From: CAWAHD01 sp963781785
GTDB lineage: Bacteria > Planctomycetota > Planctomycetia > Isosphaerales > Isosphaeraceae
Direction of reading: 5' to 3'
DNA: 64,000 nucleotides
Assembly: GCA_963781785.1 (NCBI GenBank)
Contig: CAWAHD010000005.1
Coordinates: forward strand, 3,472,001 to 3,536,000
A program made the translations under genes and the position numbers. This document shows positions 37,671-47,325 of the stretch, piece by piece; position 1 is the stretch's first letter, and each line of letters begins with the position of its first letter. Below the pieces are notes generated by a model. That model saw only the letters and a list, made by a program, of their open reading frames with translations. It did no database searches and had not been told where the DNA came from.

Positions 37671-40401
37671 ATGCCGGCACGCTCAGCCCACAACAACTCC
37701 GTTCGTTGGTGGAAGACAAGTGGCAACGCGATGCGGAGGCGCTCGCCGTCGGTCTGCACGTAACCAGCGTTTGGCGAGGTCCAGCGGAGGTCGAGTTCGA
37801 GTTTGGCAAGGCACAGGTCGTCCATGCCGACACCGTGTTCCAGGTGCGCGAAGCGTTGCTCGCGGCCGAAAAGTCCCAAGGCCGGATCGTGCTCCTGACC
37901 AGGTTGCAGCAAAGCGACCTGGGAAATGATGTCATTGCCCGGCTCGCCCGCACCCGGCTGTTTACCATCGACCATTGGGCCACGTTGTGCGGGCTGTTCA
38001 AGGCCAAGGAACTCGACCGCTCGATTTGCGATGTGGCGATTGCTCAAGCCTTGCTCGACCACCGGCCTCTTGATGGGTATCCCCCGGTGTCGACGGGTGT
38101 TCTTGATGCGGGGACCGCATGGAGGGCCATTTGCCGTCATGTGTTCGACATGGGAGAGCGGGAACCCGACCTCGTGTCGCTCTTGCTCTGGGCGACCACG
38201 AAGTCCGGTGCGGCCCGCTACTCAGGTGCAACCGACGAACTCAAAGCGAGTCTGCGACAGAGGCTGATTGTCAATCTGGGTGAGGCCGCCGATTCCGTCT
38301 TACGTTTCGTCGAGAACGGTGCGGGCGGAGACGCCGTGGCTCTCGGTGTCGTCTGTCAGGTTGTCTTTGGCAACGGCCAAGATCCCACGCTCGACGCCGC
38401 AGCCGCTCGCATGGAGCAGCACCATGACAACAAGCCGATTCAAAAATGGATTGGTGGGGCACTGTCGCGTGCAGCGGCGGAAGCGATTGCCGACCTGGAT
38501 CGCAAGGAAGATCCTTGCCTTGCCCAACAACACCTTCAAAGAGCCGATGAGCTCTTACGCCTATTCCGCTGCGATGAGTATGCGTATCGCGGCCGGCTGA
38601 CGTTGCTGGCTTTTGAACAACGGTTGGGCCGCTTTGGCGATGAGATCGTTGCAGCGGTCGAGACACCGAGCGAAGAAGCTCTAAGCCTCTGTGAAGCGCG
38701 ACAGGCGGAAATCGCCGAACACAGAATTGCCAAGCTGGGACGACGCTCGGATCAGATTTCGCGGACAGAGATGGCGGTGCGGCTGGTCCGCTGGCTCTCA
38801 CAAGGGCAACCATACCCAGACACATTTCGCGAACTTGCCAACTGCTACCAAAGGGAACTTTCGTTTGTCGATTGGGCGAGGGAGTCGATCTGCCGGGGCG
38901 AAGAAGTTCCGTCGCTGACCAAGGCATACCAGAAGCTCGATCAGGCCGTGTTACACCGGCGAGAGGAATACAATCGGGCATTCGCGAAGGCGCTCGCCAA
39001 CTGGACTTCTCTGGGCTCGAAGTTCCTGGGCGTCACTGGCGTCGAAGATGTGTTGTCGAACATCGTCGCCAAGATCGTCGAGTCCAACAATCGAGTGCTG
39101 TTTGTCGTTCTCGACGGCATGAGCTGGGCTGTATGCCATGAACTATTGCCCGACATTCGCCAGGAGCACTGGTTTCGAGGGAACCCTCGATGAATCGTCG
39201 GCCACGCCCTCGCCGGTCATCGCCACGGTGCCGAGCGTGACGCAATACTCACGGGCGAGCCTGCTGTCTGGCGTCTTGACCAAAGGCGATGCGGCGGTCG
39301 AGAAGCGGAACTTCGAGGCTCATCCGGCACTCCGGCACGTCTGCGACAAGAAATTCCCGCCCGTGCTGTTCCACAAGAAGGAAGTCACAGAAGGCTCCCG
39401 AGGCATTGTTGGCGATGATCTGAGCAAAGCGGTGTTGTCGCCCAACAATCGCGTGGTCGGCGTGGTGATCAATGCCATCGACGATCGGTTGAGCGGTGCA
39501 GAGCAGATTCGGGACAACTGGTCGATCAATCGGATCAGTCCGCTGGGCGCCCTGCTGAAACTGGCCCGTGACTCGGGTCGCGTGGTGGTGCTGGCAGCCG
39601 ATCATGGCCATGTGTGGCATCGCCCTGATGCACAGCTTCTCGATAGCGAAGCTTCGACTCGCTGGCGGCCCAAGTCGGACGACCTGCACGAAGGCGAAAT
39701 CTCGATCAGCGGGGAGCGGGTCCGAGATGAGGTTGGGCTGAACACCATCATCGTGCCGTGGACGGAGACGATCTACTACAAGCGGCAGCAGAACGGCTAC
39801 CACGGAGGAGCTACGCCGCAGGAGATGATCTGCCCACTCATCGTCTTGTCGGACTCGAATCTTGGCGACGAACGGAACGCTCATCCGGGTCTCTATCCTT
39901 GCGAATACCTCACGCCCGAATGGTGGTCCTCGGCACCGGCTGCGAGCGCTGCTCGCCCTCGAGCCCGCCCCCGCCTTCATACCCATCCGCACAGGACCAC
40001 CCTCTCTGTTCGACAAACTGCGGGATGATGATCGGCCTTCCCAGGAACCGACGAAGGCGGCCGAACCCGTCCGGCAAGCCGCGACGACAACGAGCAGTTG
40101 GATCGCACGACTTCTTTCGTCCCAGGCATACAAGGACCAGAAGGATTTCGTTCGCCGCCATGCACCCGAGGACGAGCTGATACAGCGATGCCTTGCTGTC
40201 CTCGATGCTCAGGGGGGCATTATGACACCTGCCGCATTCTCGAAAGCGGCCGATGTGGCTGCCGGACGACTGGATGGGCTGATCGCCCGGATTCAGCGGT
40301 TGCTCAACGTGGATGGCTACGAAATTCTGACGTTGAGCCGAGCCGAGAACCGGATCGAGCTAAACGTCACCAAACTGAAGCGACAGTTCGATCTGGATTG
40401 A
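37667..40401 (+). pseudogene. pglZ: BREX type 2 PglZ phosphatase-superfamily protein, two frameshifts
   Basis: The ATG at 37667 overlaps the pglY stop. The first 509 residues run to VLFVVLDGMSWAVCHELL, the first metal-binding motif of the alkaline phosphatase superfamily. After a shift near 39175 the frame continues YSRASLLSGVLTKGDA and VVVLAADHGHVWHRPD, the second metal site (DHGH). After another shift near 39945 it continues LALEPAPAFIPIRTGPP to the end at 40401. The joined length, about 910 residues, is typical for PglZ. Both shifts remove essential residues, so the gene is inactive as read. Confidence 0.88.
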
Positions 40402-40404
40402 CCT

Positions 40405-41721
40405 ATGGACGTTAGCCGTGAACGCCGCCGAGAAATCATTGCCGCCCTGCGGAAAGGGACCGTTCCGCAGCGAGGTCTCGATTTCTTTGCAGTGGGCTTG
40501 GGGCGATTTGAGTCGGTGATTTCCGACGAACTCGCCGACGTGGGGCAAGGTGCAGCGGCCTTCAAGGCAGTGCGTGGCGACTATGGTTGCGGCAAGACGT
40601 TCTTCGGTCGCTGGGTTCAAGAGAAAGCGAAGAAGAAGGGATTTGCCACCGCCGAGGTGCAAATCTCCGAAACAGAAACACCTCTCCATCGTCTGGAAAC
40701 CGTTTACCGGCGAGCGATGGAACAGCTCTCAACGACTGACTGCTTCCTTGGGGCCTTCCGGTCGATCATTGACGGCTGGTTCTATGGCTTGGAAGAAGAC
40801 GTGTTGGCCGAAGGGACCATCGACCCGTCTGATGAGAAGGCCCTTGCCGAGCGGGCTGATGAGTTGCTGGAGCAACGGCTCGCTCTGGTCACTCGTGCCA
40901 CACCACAATTCTCTGCTGCCTTGCGTGCTTACCGTGCGGCTCAACGAGCGAATGACCACGCCACTGCCGAAGGCTTGGCAGGTTGGTTGGCGGGGCAACC
41001 CCATGTCGCCGCATCGTTAAAAAGAGTTGCGGGGGTCAAGGGCGACGTGGATCACTACGCCGCCCTGAGCTTTCTGCGTGGGCTGCTCTTGATCCTGAAA
41101 GACTCGGGCTATTCGGGGCTCGTGCTGGTGCTCGATGAAATCGAAACGCTGCAACGAGTCCGAGGCGACGTGAGAGAAAAGGGACTCAATGCCCTGCGGC
41201 AGTTGATCGACGACATCGACGGCGGGCGGTTTCCGAACCTCTACCTGCTGACCACGGGAACTCCGGCCTTCTTCGACGGACCGCAAGGTGTACGGCGATT
41301 GGAGCCGCTGGCCCAACGCCTGCACGTGGACTTCCAGACCGATCCCCGTTTCGACAACCCCCGTGCGGTGCAACTTCGTCTTTCGCCCTTCGACCACGAG
41401 CGGTTGCTGGAAGTCGGCATCAAAGTTCGTGACTTGTTCGCCGCAGATTGCACTTCGCCGGATCGAGTCCGTCGGCTTGCTTCCGATGAATACATCGATC
41501 GGCTTGCCCGTTCCGTTACCGGCAAACTTGGCGGCAAGGTCGGGATCGCACCTCGGTTATTCCTCAAGAAGCTGGTCTCGGATGTTCTGGATCGAATCGA
41601 CCAGTTCGAAGATTTCGACCCGACCAAACATTACCAGTTAACCATCAACAGCAACGAATTGACGCCCGTTGAACGAGAATCGCAAGCCCAGAGCGTGGAC
41701 GACATCGAGCTTGACCCGTGA
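40405..41721 (+). CDS. brxD: BREX type 2 ATP-binding protein BrxD
   Basis: 438 residues, intact. Starts with RRREIIAALRKGTVPQRGLD, a typical BrxD opening, with Walker A RGDYGCGKTFF (about 54-64) and Walker B SGLVLVLDEIETLQRV. BrxD is a type-2-specific BREX ATPase of unknown detailed role. It begins three bases after pglZ and overlaps brxHI by four bases (GTGA), so it is an integral part of the operon. Confidence 0.9.
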   Translation: MDVSRERRREIIAALRKGTVPQRGLDFFAVGLGRFESVISDELADVGQGAAAFKAVRGDYGCGKTFFGRWVQEKAKKKGFATAEVQISETETPLHRLETVYRRAMEQLSTTDCFLGAFRSIIDGWFYGLEEDVLAEGTIDPSDEKALAERADELLEQRLALVTRATPQFSAALRAYRAAQRANDHATAEGLAGWLAGQPHVAASLKRVAGVKGDVDHYAALSFLRGLLLILKDSGYSGLVLVLDEIETLQRVRGDVREKGLNALRQLIDDIDGGRFPNLYLLTTGTPAFFDGPQGVRRLEPLAQRLHVDFQTDPRFDNPRAVQLRLSPFDHERLLEVGIKVRDLFAADCTSPDRVRRLASDEYIDRLARSVTGKLGGKVGIAPRLFLKKLVSDVLDRIDQFEDFDPTKHYQLTINSNELTPVERESQAQSVDDIELDP

Positions 41722-43841
41722 CCGCATTTGAGCAACTTCACCCGGCGCTCCAACACCACATCGTCAATTCCCTGGGTTGGCGGGAACTGCGAGACGTGCA
41801 GGCGTTGTCCATTGATGCGTTTCTCACGGGGGCGAACCTCGTCGTTCTCGCGCCCACGGCTGGCGGCAAGACCGAATCGGCTTTCTTCCCAATCATCTCC
41901 CAAATGCTCACCGAGGGGTGGGACGGCCTCTCGGTCCTTTATGTCAGCCCGATTCGGGCACTGCTGAACAACCAGGAACACCGGCTTCAGAAGTATTTCA
42001 CGTTGGTTGGGCGTCGAGCCGCGTGCTGGCATGGGGACACCATCCAGGGCGACAAACGGCGAATCCTTGCCGGTCCGCCCGATTGCCTGCTCACGACGCC
42101 GGAATCACTCGAAGCCATTTTGGTGTCTTCCAAATCAACCATCAGGAGTTCTTCAGGAACATTCAGACTGTCGTCATCGATGAACTTCATGCCTTCGCCG
42201 GTGACGACCGAGGTTGGCATCTTCTCTCGGTGCTCGCCCGGATAAGACGATTGGCGGGGCGTGATCTGCAACGGATCGGGTTGTCGGCCACGGTCGGCAA
42301 CCCCGCCGAGATGCTGGCGTGGCTGTCGTCTGGGTCGGAGCGGCAGCGGCGAGTCGTATCGCCAACACCAGTGGCGCGGCAGGCTCCTGACGTGCAACTG
42401 GATTACGTCGGTTCGCTTCCGAATGCGGCCAAGGTGATTTCGCTGTTGCATCATGGCGAGAAGCGGCTCGTATTCTGTGACAGCCGATCCAGAGTTGAAC
42501 AGCTTGCGCTGCTTTTTGCGTGAGCGAGAAGTCCAGACATTTGTTTCTCACAGTTCGCTAGGCAGTGAGGAGCGGCGGGCAGCCGAAAACGCCTTCGCCC
42601 AGAAGCAGAACTGCGTCATCGTCGCCACCAGTTCGCTCGAACTCGGCCTTGATGTGGGTGACCTCGACCGGGTCATTCAAATCGATGCCCCGGCCACCGT
42701 ATCGTCGTTCCTCCAACGCACGGGTCGCACTGGGCGACGCGAGCGGCGACGCAGTCCAACTGCCTGTTCTTGGCGACGAGTGACGAGGGATTGCTGCGAG
42801 CCGCGGCCCTACTGGACCTCTGGGGCTCTGGTTACGTCGAACCCGTGAATGCCCCGCCCAAGCCCTTCCACATTCTTGCCCAGCAGTTGATGGCGCTCAT
42901 TCTGCAAGAGCGGGGAATTGGGCGACGTGCGTTCATGGAGTGGCTGGCCGACGTACCGGCATTTACTGCCATGCCCAGCGACCAGGTGAAGGCGTTAGTC
43001 GACCATCTGATCATCACCGGAACGCTGTTCGAGGATGCCGGGATTCTCTCCTTCGGGCCAGAGGGTGAGGCCGCATACGGCAGGAAGAACTTCTTGGAGC
43101 TTCTGTCAGTCTTCACCTCACCGCCGCTCTTTCGCGTCTTGAGTGGAAAGAAGGAGCTTGGCAATGTCCACGAATCGACGTTCTACAAGAAGCAAGATGG
43201 CCCGGTGATTCTCGTGCTGGCGGGTCGAAGCTGGAAAACGAACCACCTGGATTGGAATCGTCGTATCGCTTACGTTGAGCCGACCGAGGAAAGAGGCCGA
43301 TCGCGCTGGATTGGTGAAGGGCAGTTCCTGAGCTTTCGAGTCTGCCAAGCCATTCGGCACGTTCGTTGCTGCTGAAACGACCGAGCCGTACTGGTCCCAA
43401 CGAGCGACCGCCCAAATCGGCGAGATTCGACTCGACTACCCGTGGGCATCTCATGATCACACGACCCTGCTTCAACAACCCAACGGCGAGGTTCAATGGT
43501 GGACGTTTGCCGGTGGGCTGGCAAACTCAATCGTCAGGGATCACTTGGGCGGTCTTTCGACGGCGAAGACGGACAACCTGAGCCTTCGATTTTCTTCTAC
43601 GTTGAAACTGGCCGACGCGGAATCTCTGATCGCGTCAAAGATGCAAGAGCAGATCGCTCCGCTGCCGAGTGAGGAAGCAATCGCCAACCTGAAGTTTGGC
43701 GAGTGCCTCCCGCCCGCCATCGCTGATGAAGTGTTCGCCGCTCGATTCAACGACGCGAAAGCGATCGCGAACATTCGCGGGGAGCCGATGCGAGTCGTCG
43801 TGGTCGGGCAGGTTGATGATGAGAGGCAGAATGATTCATGA
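41718..43841 (+). pseudogene. brxHI: BREX type 2 Lhr-like helicase BrxHI, four frameshifts
   Basis: An SF2 helicase readable across shifts near 42125, 42505, 42745 and 43345. Motif I is APTAGGKTESAFFP, motif II VVIDELHAFAGDD (DELH box), motif III GLSATVGNP, motifs V/VI ATSSLELGLDVGDLDRVIQI and QRTGRTGRR, and a C-terminal part runs to QVDDERQNDS. The GTG start overlaps the brxD stop. In type 2 BREX, brxHI normally closes the operon, as here. Four indels in 2.1 kb contrast with none in pglW and pglY. Confidence 0.87.
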
Positions 43842-43886
43842 CCCCCAACGATCCCGCCATCCGTTCGTGGGGTCATTCGTGGGGCC

Positions 43887-44009
43887 AGATCCGGTAAACG
43901 GTCTTCATTTGAACGACAGGCCGTCCGGCCCCAGCGTAAATCGTCGGGCGGATAGAAGGTTGAAACTAAGCGAAATGCACCCATCGCAAACCGTCAAGCG
44001 AGCCTGCCG
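43887..44009. repeat. Dispersed repeat R4, copy 1
   Basis: AGATCCGGTAAACGGTCTTC starts both this copy and 47047-47168, with about 85% visual identity over 120 bp in direct orientation. A partial inverted relative is at about 21336-21395. The gap 43842-44513 otherwise contains no gene. Confidence 0.75.
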
Positions 44010-44380
44010 CCCGATCGCAGTTGCGCCGTCGGCCGACGGATCGACACGCGCGATCGGGTCCTTCTTCATCGGTGTGTCCCTGTCAGCGTGTCTGCATCAC
44101 CAGCTCGTTCGCTTGGCTTATCCGTGTGCGTCCGTGCGCATCTCTGGCTAGATTCTCTGCGTTTGCTCGGCGATGAACACCTTAAGATTCGCCGATTCTG
44201 CGGATTGGTCCGCCGCCTGACCGCCGGGCGCGCCCGCCTAGGCCGGCATTGCCGGCCCGCAAAACCTGAACAATCCGGCAAATGGGAACGGCGCCGCAAA
44301 CTATCCGGCCAATTCCCAAATTTTCTCGCACCAAATTCCCCCTTTTTGTAGATCGTACTGGGTGAGGGACAAACCAAAGC

Positions 44381-44417
44381 ATGAAGGATGAAGGATGAAG
44401 GATGAAGGATGAAGGCG
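44381..44417. repeat. Heptanucleotide tandem repeat (ATGAAGG)
   Basis: About five perfect units of ATGAAGG. The related GAAGGCGGAAGGATGACGGA appears twice inside the next gene (about 45590 and 45718). Confidence 0.8.
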
Positions 44418-44513
44418 GAACAACGCAAATCCACTCCGCTTGCTGTGGGGTTCATCGTCGCAAGTGACACCCGAATGCAAGACCGAACGCCGAACACGTG
44501 AGGTACTTCGAAA

Positions 44514-46610
44514 ATGGCAGCTTCTCCGGCCCAGTTCGCGGCGAATCGTAAAAACGCGGCCTTGAGTTCAGGCCCGCGCACAGAACGTGGTCGCAAGATT
44601 GCATGCATGAATGCATTAAAGCATGGGATGGCCAGCCGTCAGGACACCGTGCCGGGTGAAGATCCGCTTGAGCTCGAGCGAATGCTCGGCGACTGGTTCG
44701 ATACGCTCAATCCTGAGACGCCGGTTGAATGCGACCTCGTGCGCACGGCCGTGATGGCCTCGTGGAAAGTGAGACGGGCGGAGCTTGTTCAGGCAGCCCG
44801 CGTCGGTTCACAAATCGAGAACCTCGCGCAGCAGGATCGCGGCGAGATCGCCGGACTCGGCGCCCGGTTATTTCACGACTGCCGGCAACCGACACCGCTC
44901 TATGGCACCGGATGCTTCGATCATCGCGGCAAACGGACGTCCTGGTCCGGCATCGCCGACGACCCCGACCATCCGGCGAAGCTCGTGGAGCTCCTGGAGG
45001 CGACCGCCGGCGGGGTCGATTGGCTCTTGACCGAGTGGACCGCCCTGCGAGAGCTGCTCGAGCCAGGAAAGATGTGGGAGGGTCACGACAAGCTCAAATG
45101 TATAAGACTACTCCGATCTCAACCTCTTGATGCCGCAAACGTGAAAGCGGTGGCGCTGGTCTTTGCGGCCTGTGCGATCCTCGATGGCCGGGGCGACGAA
45201 CCTTACGCGTCGCTCAAGGGCGAGCTGGACGAGGCCGAGTACAAGGTCTTCGTCAAGAGGGCGCTGAGGCGCTGGAAGGCGGACGTGCTTGATTGCGGCG
45301 ATCCCGAGGCGGCGCGGCGAGTGCTGGTGTCGATCGTCGACCGAGCGATCGGCGAGCTGAAGACGAAGGCCGCCGTGTTCGAGCAGAATGCCGAGCAAGC
45401 CGCCGTCCGCCGGACTAACGGCCTGGCGATCGACTTGAGTCCCGAGGGCGAGCGGATCAGGCGCTATGAATTGAGTTGCACCAGGACCTTGCTGCGTTCC
45501 CTGGGCGAGCTGGGAAGGCTCCGACGCGCCGCCGAGCGCGCTGCACGCGCAGGGAATTCAGAAGTGGGAACGCGTTGGGGAGAGGCTGAAGGCGGAAGGA
45601 TGACGGATGAAGAAATTCCCTTCGCGCCGTTGCTAACTGGTCGCGCCGGGCACAACCCTCTGCCTGGGACGCCCGGCTCACTGATCGGGCCGGAACCACC
45701 CCCGGCTCGAAAGGATGAAGGCGGAAGGATGACGGATGAAGAAATTCCCTTCGCGCCGTTGCTAACTGATTGCGCCGGGACCACCCCCCCAACCCCCCCT
45801 TTGCAAGGGGGGGAAAAGGAACGGGTGTCGCCAGGGGGGGAACGGGACTGCGGGAACGCGGTGTCTCCCCCATCCATGACAGTCGAGCAAAGCTCGGATC
45901 CAGCGACCCAGGCAATCGATTCGATCGATGTTGGCGAGCCGATCGATCCAGCCATCGCGACCGATCTTCGGGGCGCGGTCGGCAACGATGACACGACCAG
46001 TCCGGCCGATCTCGACGCGAGCGCATCGTGTGATCGTGCGGCTCTCTGGGACGAAGTGCCAAATCTCGACATCGAACCCAATTTGGGGGACGGGCATCTT
46101 GCCCGTCAAAAACCTGTCTTACCGGCGGAAGCGGCCGAATCGTCAGCCCGAGACCAGCGCGACAACATGCCAAATCTCGACATCGAACCCAATTTGGGGG
46201 ACGGGCATCTTGCCCGTCAAGAACCTGTCTTACCGGCGGAAGCGGCCGAATCGCCACCGCGAGACCAGCGGGACGAAGTGCCAGATCCCGACATCGAAAC
46301 CAATGCGGGCACCCCGCCACATCTCGAATGGGAGGTCCGCGCCGCGCGCGCCGGCCCGATGACGCCGGGCGACCTGAAGCGGGCGATTCTGCGCGAGCTT
46401 CACCATCGGGAAGTTGAGCAAAGCATCAAGGACGGGTTCCGCCCGCGAGACCACCGCCGGGATCGCGGTTCGACCAGCCAGCAAGGCTTCCGTAAGCCAG
46501 AAACGCTCGGGCTACCGGGTGATTCGCCGATCCTTGCGTCCTTGACCCCACCTGTTTTTTCCAAGCTTCTTGACGAGATCTATTGCGAGCTCGAGGAGGA
46601 ATCGAGATGA
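44514..46610 (+). CDS. Planctomycete hypothetical protein with repeat-derived C-terminus
   Basis: 698 residues. The N-terminus (FAANRKNAALSSGPRTERGR, then MNALKHGMAS) is a signature common in planctomycete hypothetical proteins (SANRxNAxxSTGPxT...ALKHGL); function unknown. The first 350 residues are helical and conserved-looking. The C-terminal half is made of repeats: MTDEEIPFAPLLT twice and NLDIEPNLGDGHLARQ with PVLPAEAAES twice plus a third degenerate unit. The latter derive from a DNA palindrome (GACGGGCATCTTGCCCGTC). It overlaps the next gene (ATGA). No RBS seen. Confidence 0.65.
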   Translation: MAASPAQFAANRKNAALSSGPRTERGRKIACMNALKHGMASRQDTVPGEDPLELERMLGDWFDTLNPETPVECDLVRTAVMASWKVRRAELVQAARVGSQIENLAQQDRGEIAGLGARLFHDCRQPTPLYGTGCFDHRGKRTSWSGIADDPDHPAKLVELLEATAGGVDWLLTEWTALRELLEPGKMWEGHDKLKCIRLLRSQPLDAANVKAVALVFAACAILDGRGDEPYASLKGELDEAEYKVFVKRALRRWKADVLDCGDPEAARRVLVSIVDRAIGELKTKAAVFEQNAEQAAVRRTNGLAIDLSPEGERIRRYELSCTRTLLRSLGELGRLRRAAERAARAGNSEVGTRWGEAEGGRMTDEEIPFAPLLTGRAGHNPLPGTPGSLIGPEPPPARKDEGGRMTDEEIPFAPLLTDCAGTTPPTPPLQGGEKERVSPGGERDCGNAVSPPSMTVEQSSDPATQAIDSIDVGEPIDPAIATDLRGAVGNDDTTSPADLDASASCDRAALWDEVPNLDIEPNLGDGHLARQKPVLPAEAAESSARDQRDNMPNLDIEPNLGDGHLARQEPVLPAEAAESPPRDQRDEVPDPDIETNAGTPPHLEWEVRAARAGPMTPGDLKRAILRELHHREVEQSIKDGFRPRDHRRDRGSTSQQGFRKPETLGLPGDSPILASLTPPVFSKLLDEIYCELEEESR

Positions 46611-47026
46611 GTACCGCGGAAATTGACAGCCTGAAATACACCCTTGCCCTGACCATTGCCATTGGCCGGTCCGTGCGCACATGGGCCAAACAGCGCAATG
46701 TTGACGTCGAGACGGCCCGCCAGTGGTCCCTGCAAAATGAATTCCGGAAGCTCGTGGACGTGGCTCGCATGCGATTCGCAGACCGTCTAGTCGGTCGACT
46801 GCTCGAGGGGGCAAGGTTGGCGATCACTCAGCTCGTCATGCTGTGCACAAAAAGCACCAGCGACGCAATCCGGCTTGCCGCCAGTCGCGCGCTCCTGGCG
46901 AACTGGGTCAAGTTTTCGGACCACATCGATTTCGGGTTGCGACTGACCGTTATGGAGGAACGCGCCGAGCGGAATGCTCCCCGGTCCGGCGAATGGCGCC
47001 CGCATTCGCCCCGCGGACACCGATAA
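46607..47026 (+). CDS. Hypothetical protein, partner of the preceding gene
   Basis: 139 residues. GAGGAGGAA before the ATG is a good RBS and the start lies in the preceding stop. A stretch RSVRTWAKQRNVDVETARQW looks like a helix-turn-helix (phage terminase small-subunit or transposase-like), followed by a helical part. Resemblance only; no family named. The pair is enclosed by direct R4 repeats. Confidence 0.6.
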   Translation: MSTAEIDSLKYTLALTIAIGRSVRTWAKQRNVDVETARQWSLQNEFRKLVDVARMRFADRLVGRLLEGARLAITQLVMLCTKSTSDAIRLAASRALLANWVKFSDHIDFGLRLTVMEERAERNAPRSGEWRPHSPRGHR

Positions 47027-47046
47027 CCAAAACGGTTCGTGGGGTG

Positions 47047-47168
47047 AGATCCGGTAAACGGTCTTCATTTGAACGACAGGCGGACCGAACCCAGCGTAAA
47101 ACGTCGGGCGGGCGGAAGGTTGAAATCAAGCGAAAGGCAGCCAGCGCAAACCCTCAAGCGAGGCTGGC
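47047..47168. repeat. Dispersed repeat R4, copy 2
   Basis: Direct repeat of 43887-44009. The reading frame of the next gene happens to be open through it, but coding there (GKRSSFERQADRTQRKTSG) is repeat translation and not part of the gene. 47169-47325 contains nothing else recognisable. Confidence 0.75.
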
Positions 47169-47325
47169 GCGAGACAAGGCAGGGCGCATTGTAATCGCCA
47201 ACCCGCTCGAAGAGGAGTTGCGTCTCATCTCCTCTTGTCGCGGGGTAGGCACGTTCGTACATTGGCGGCTTGACGTGCAGCGATTCGCGCCAGGAAATGC
47301 TGACAGGTTCATTCAGGATGTGCAA

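Noticed and set aside
46843..47325. 160-codon N-terminal extension of the FG-GAP protein
   Set aside because: It runs through repeat R4 and puts the signal peptide in the middle of the protein. Start moved to 47326.
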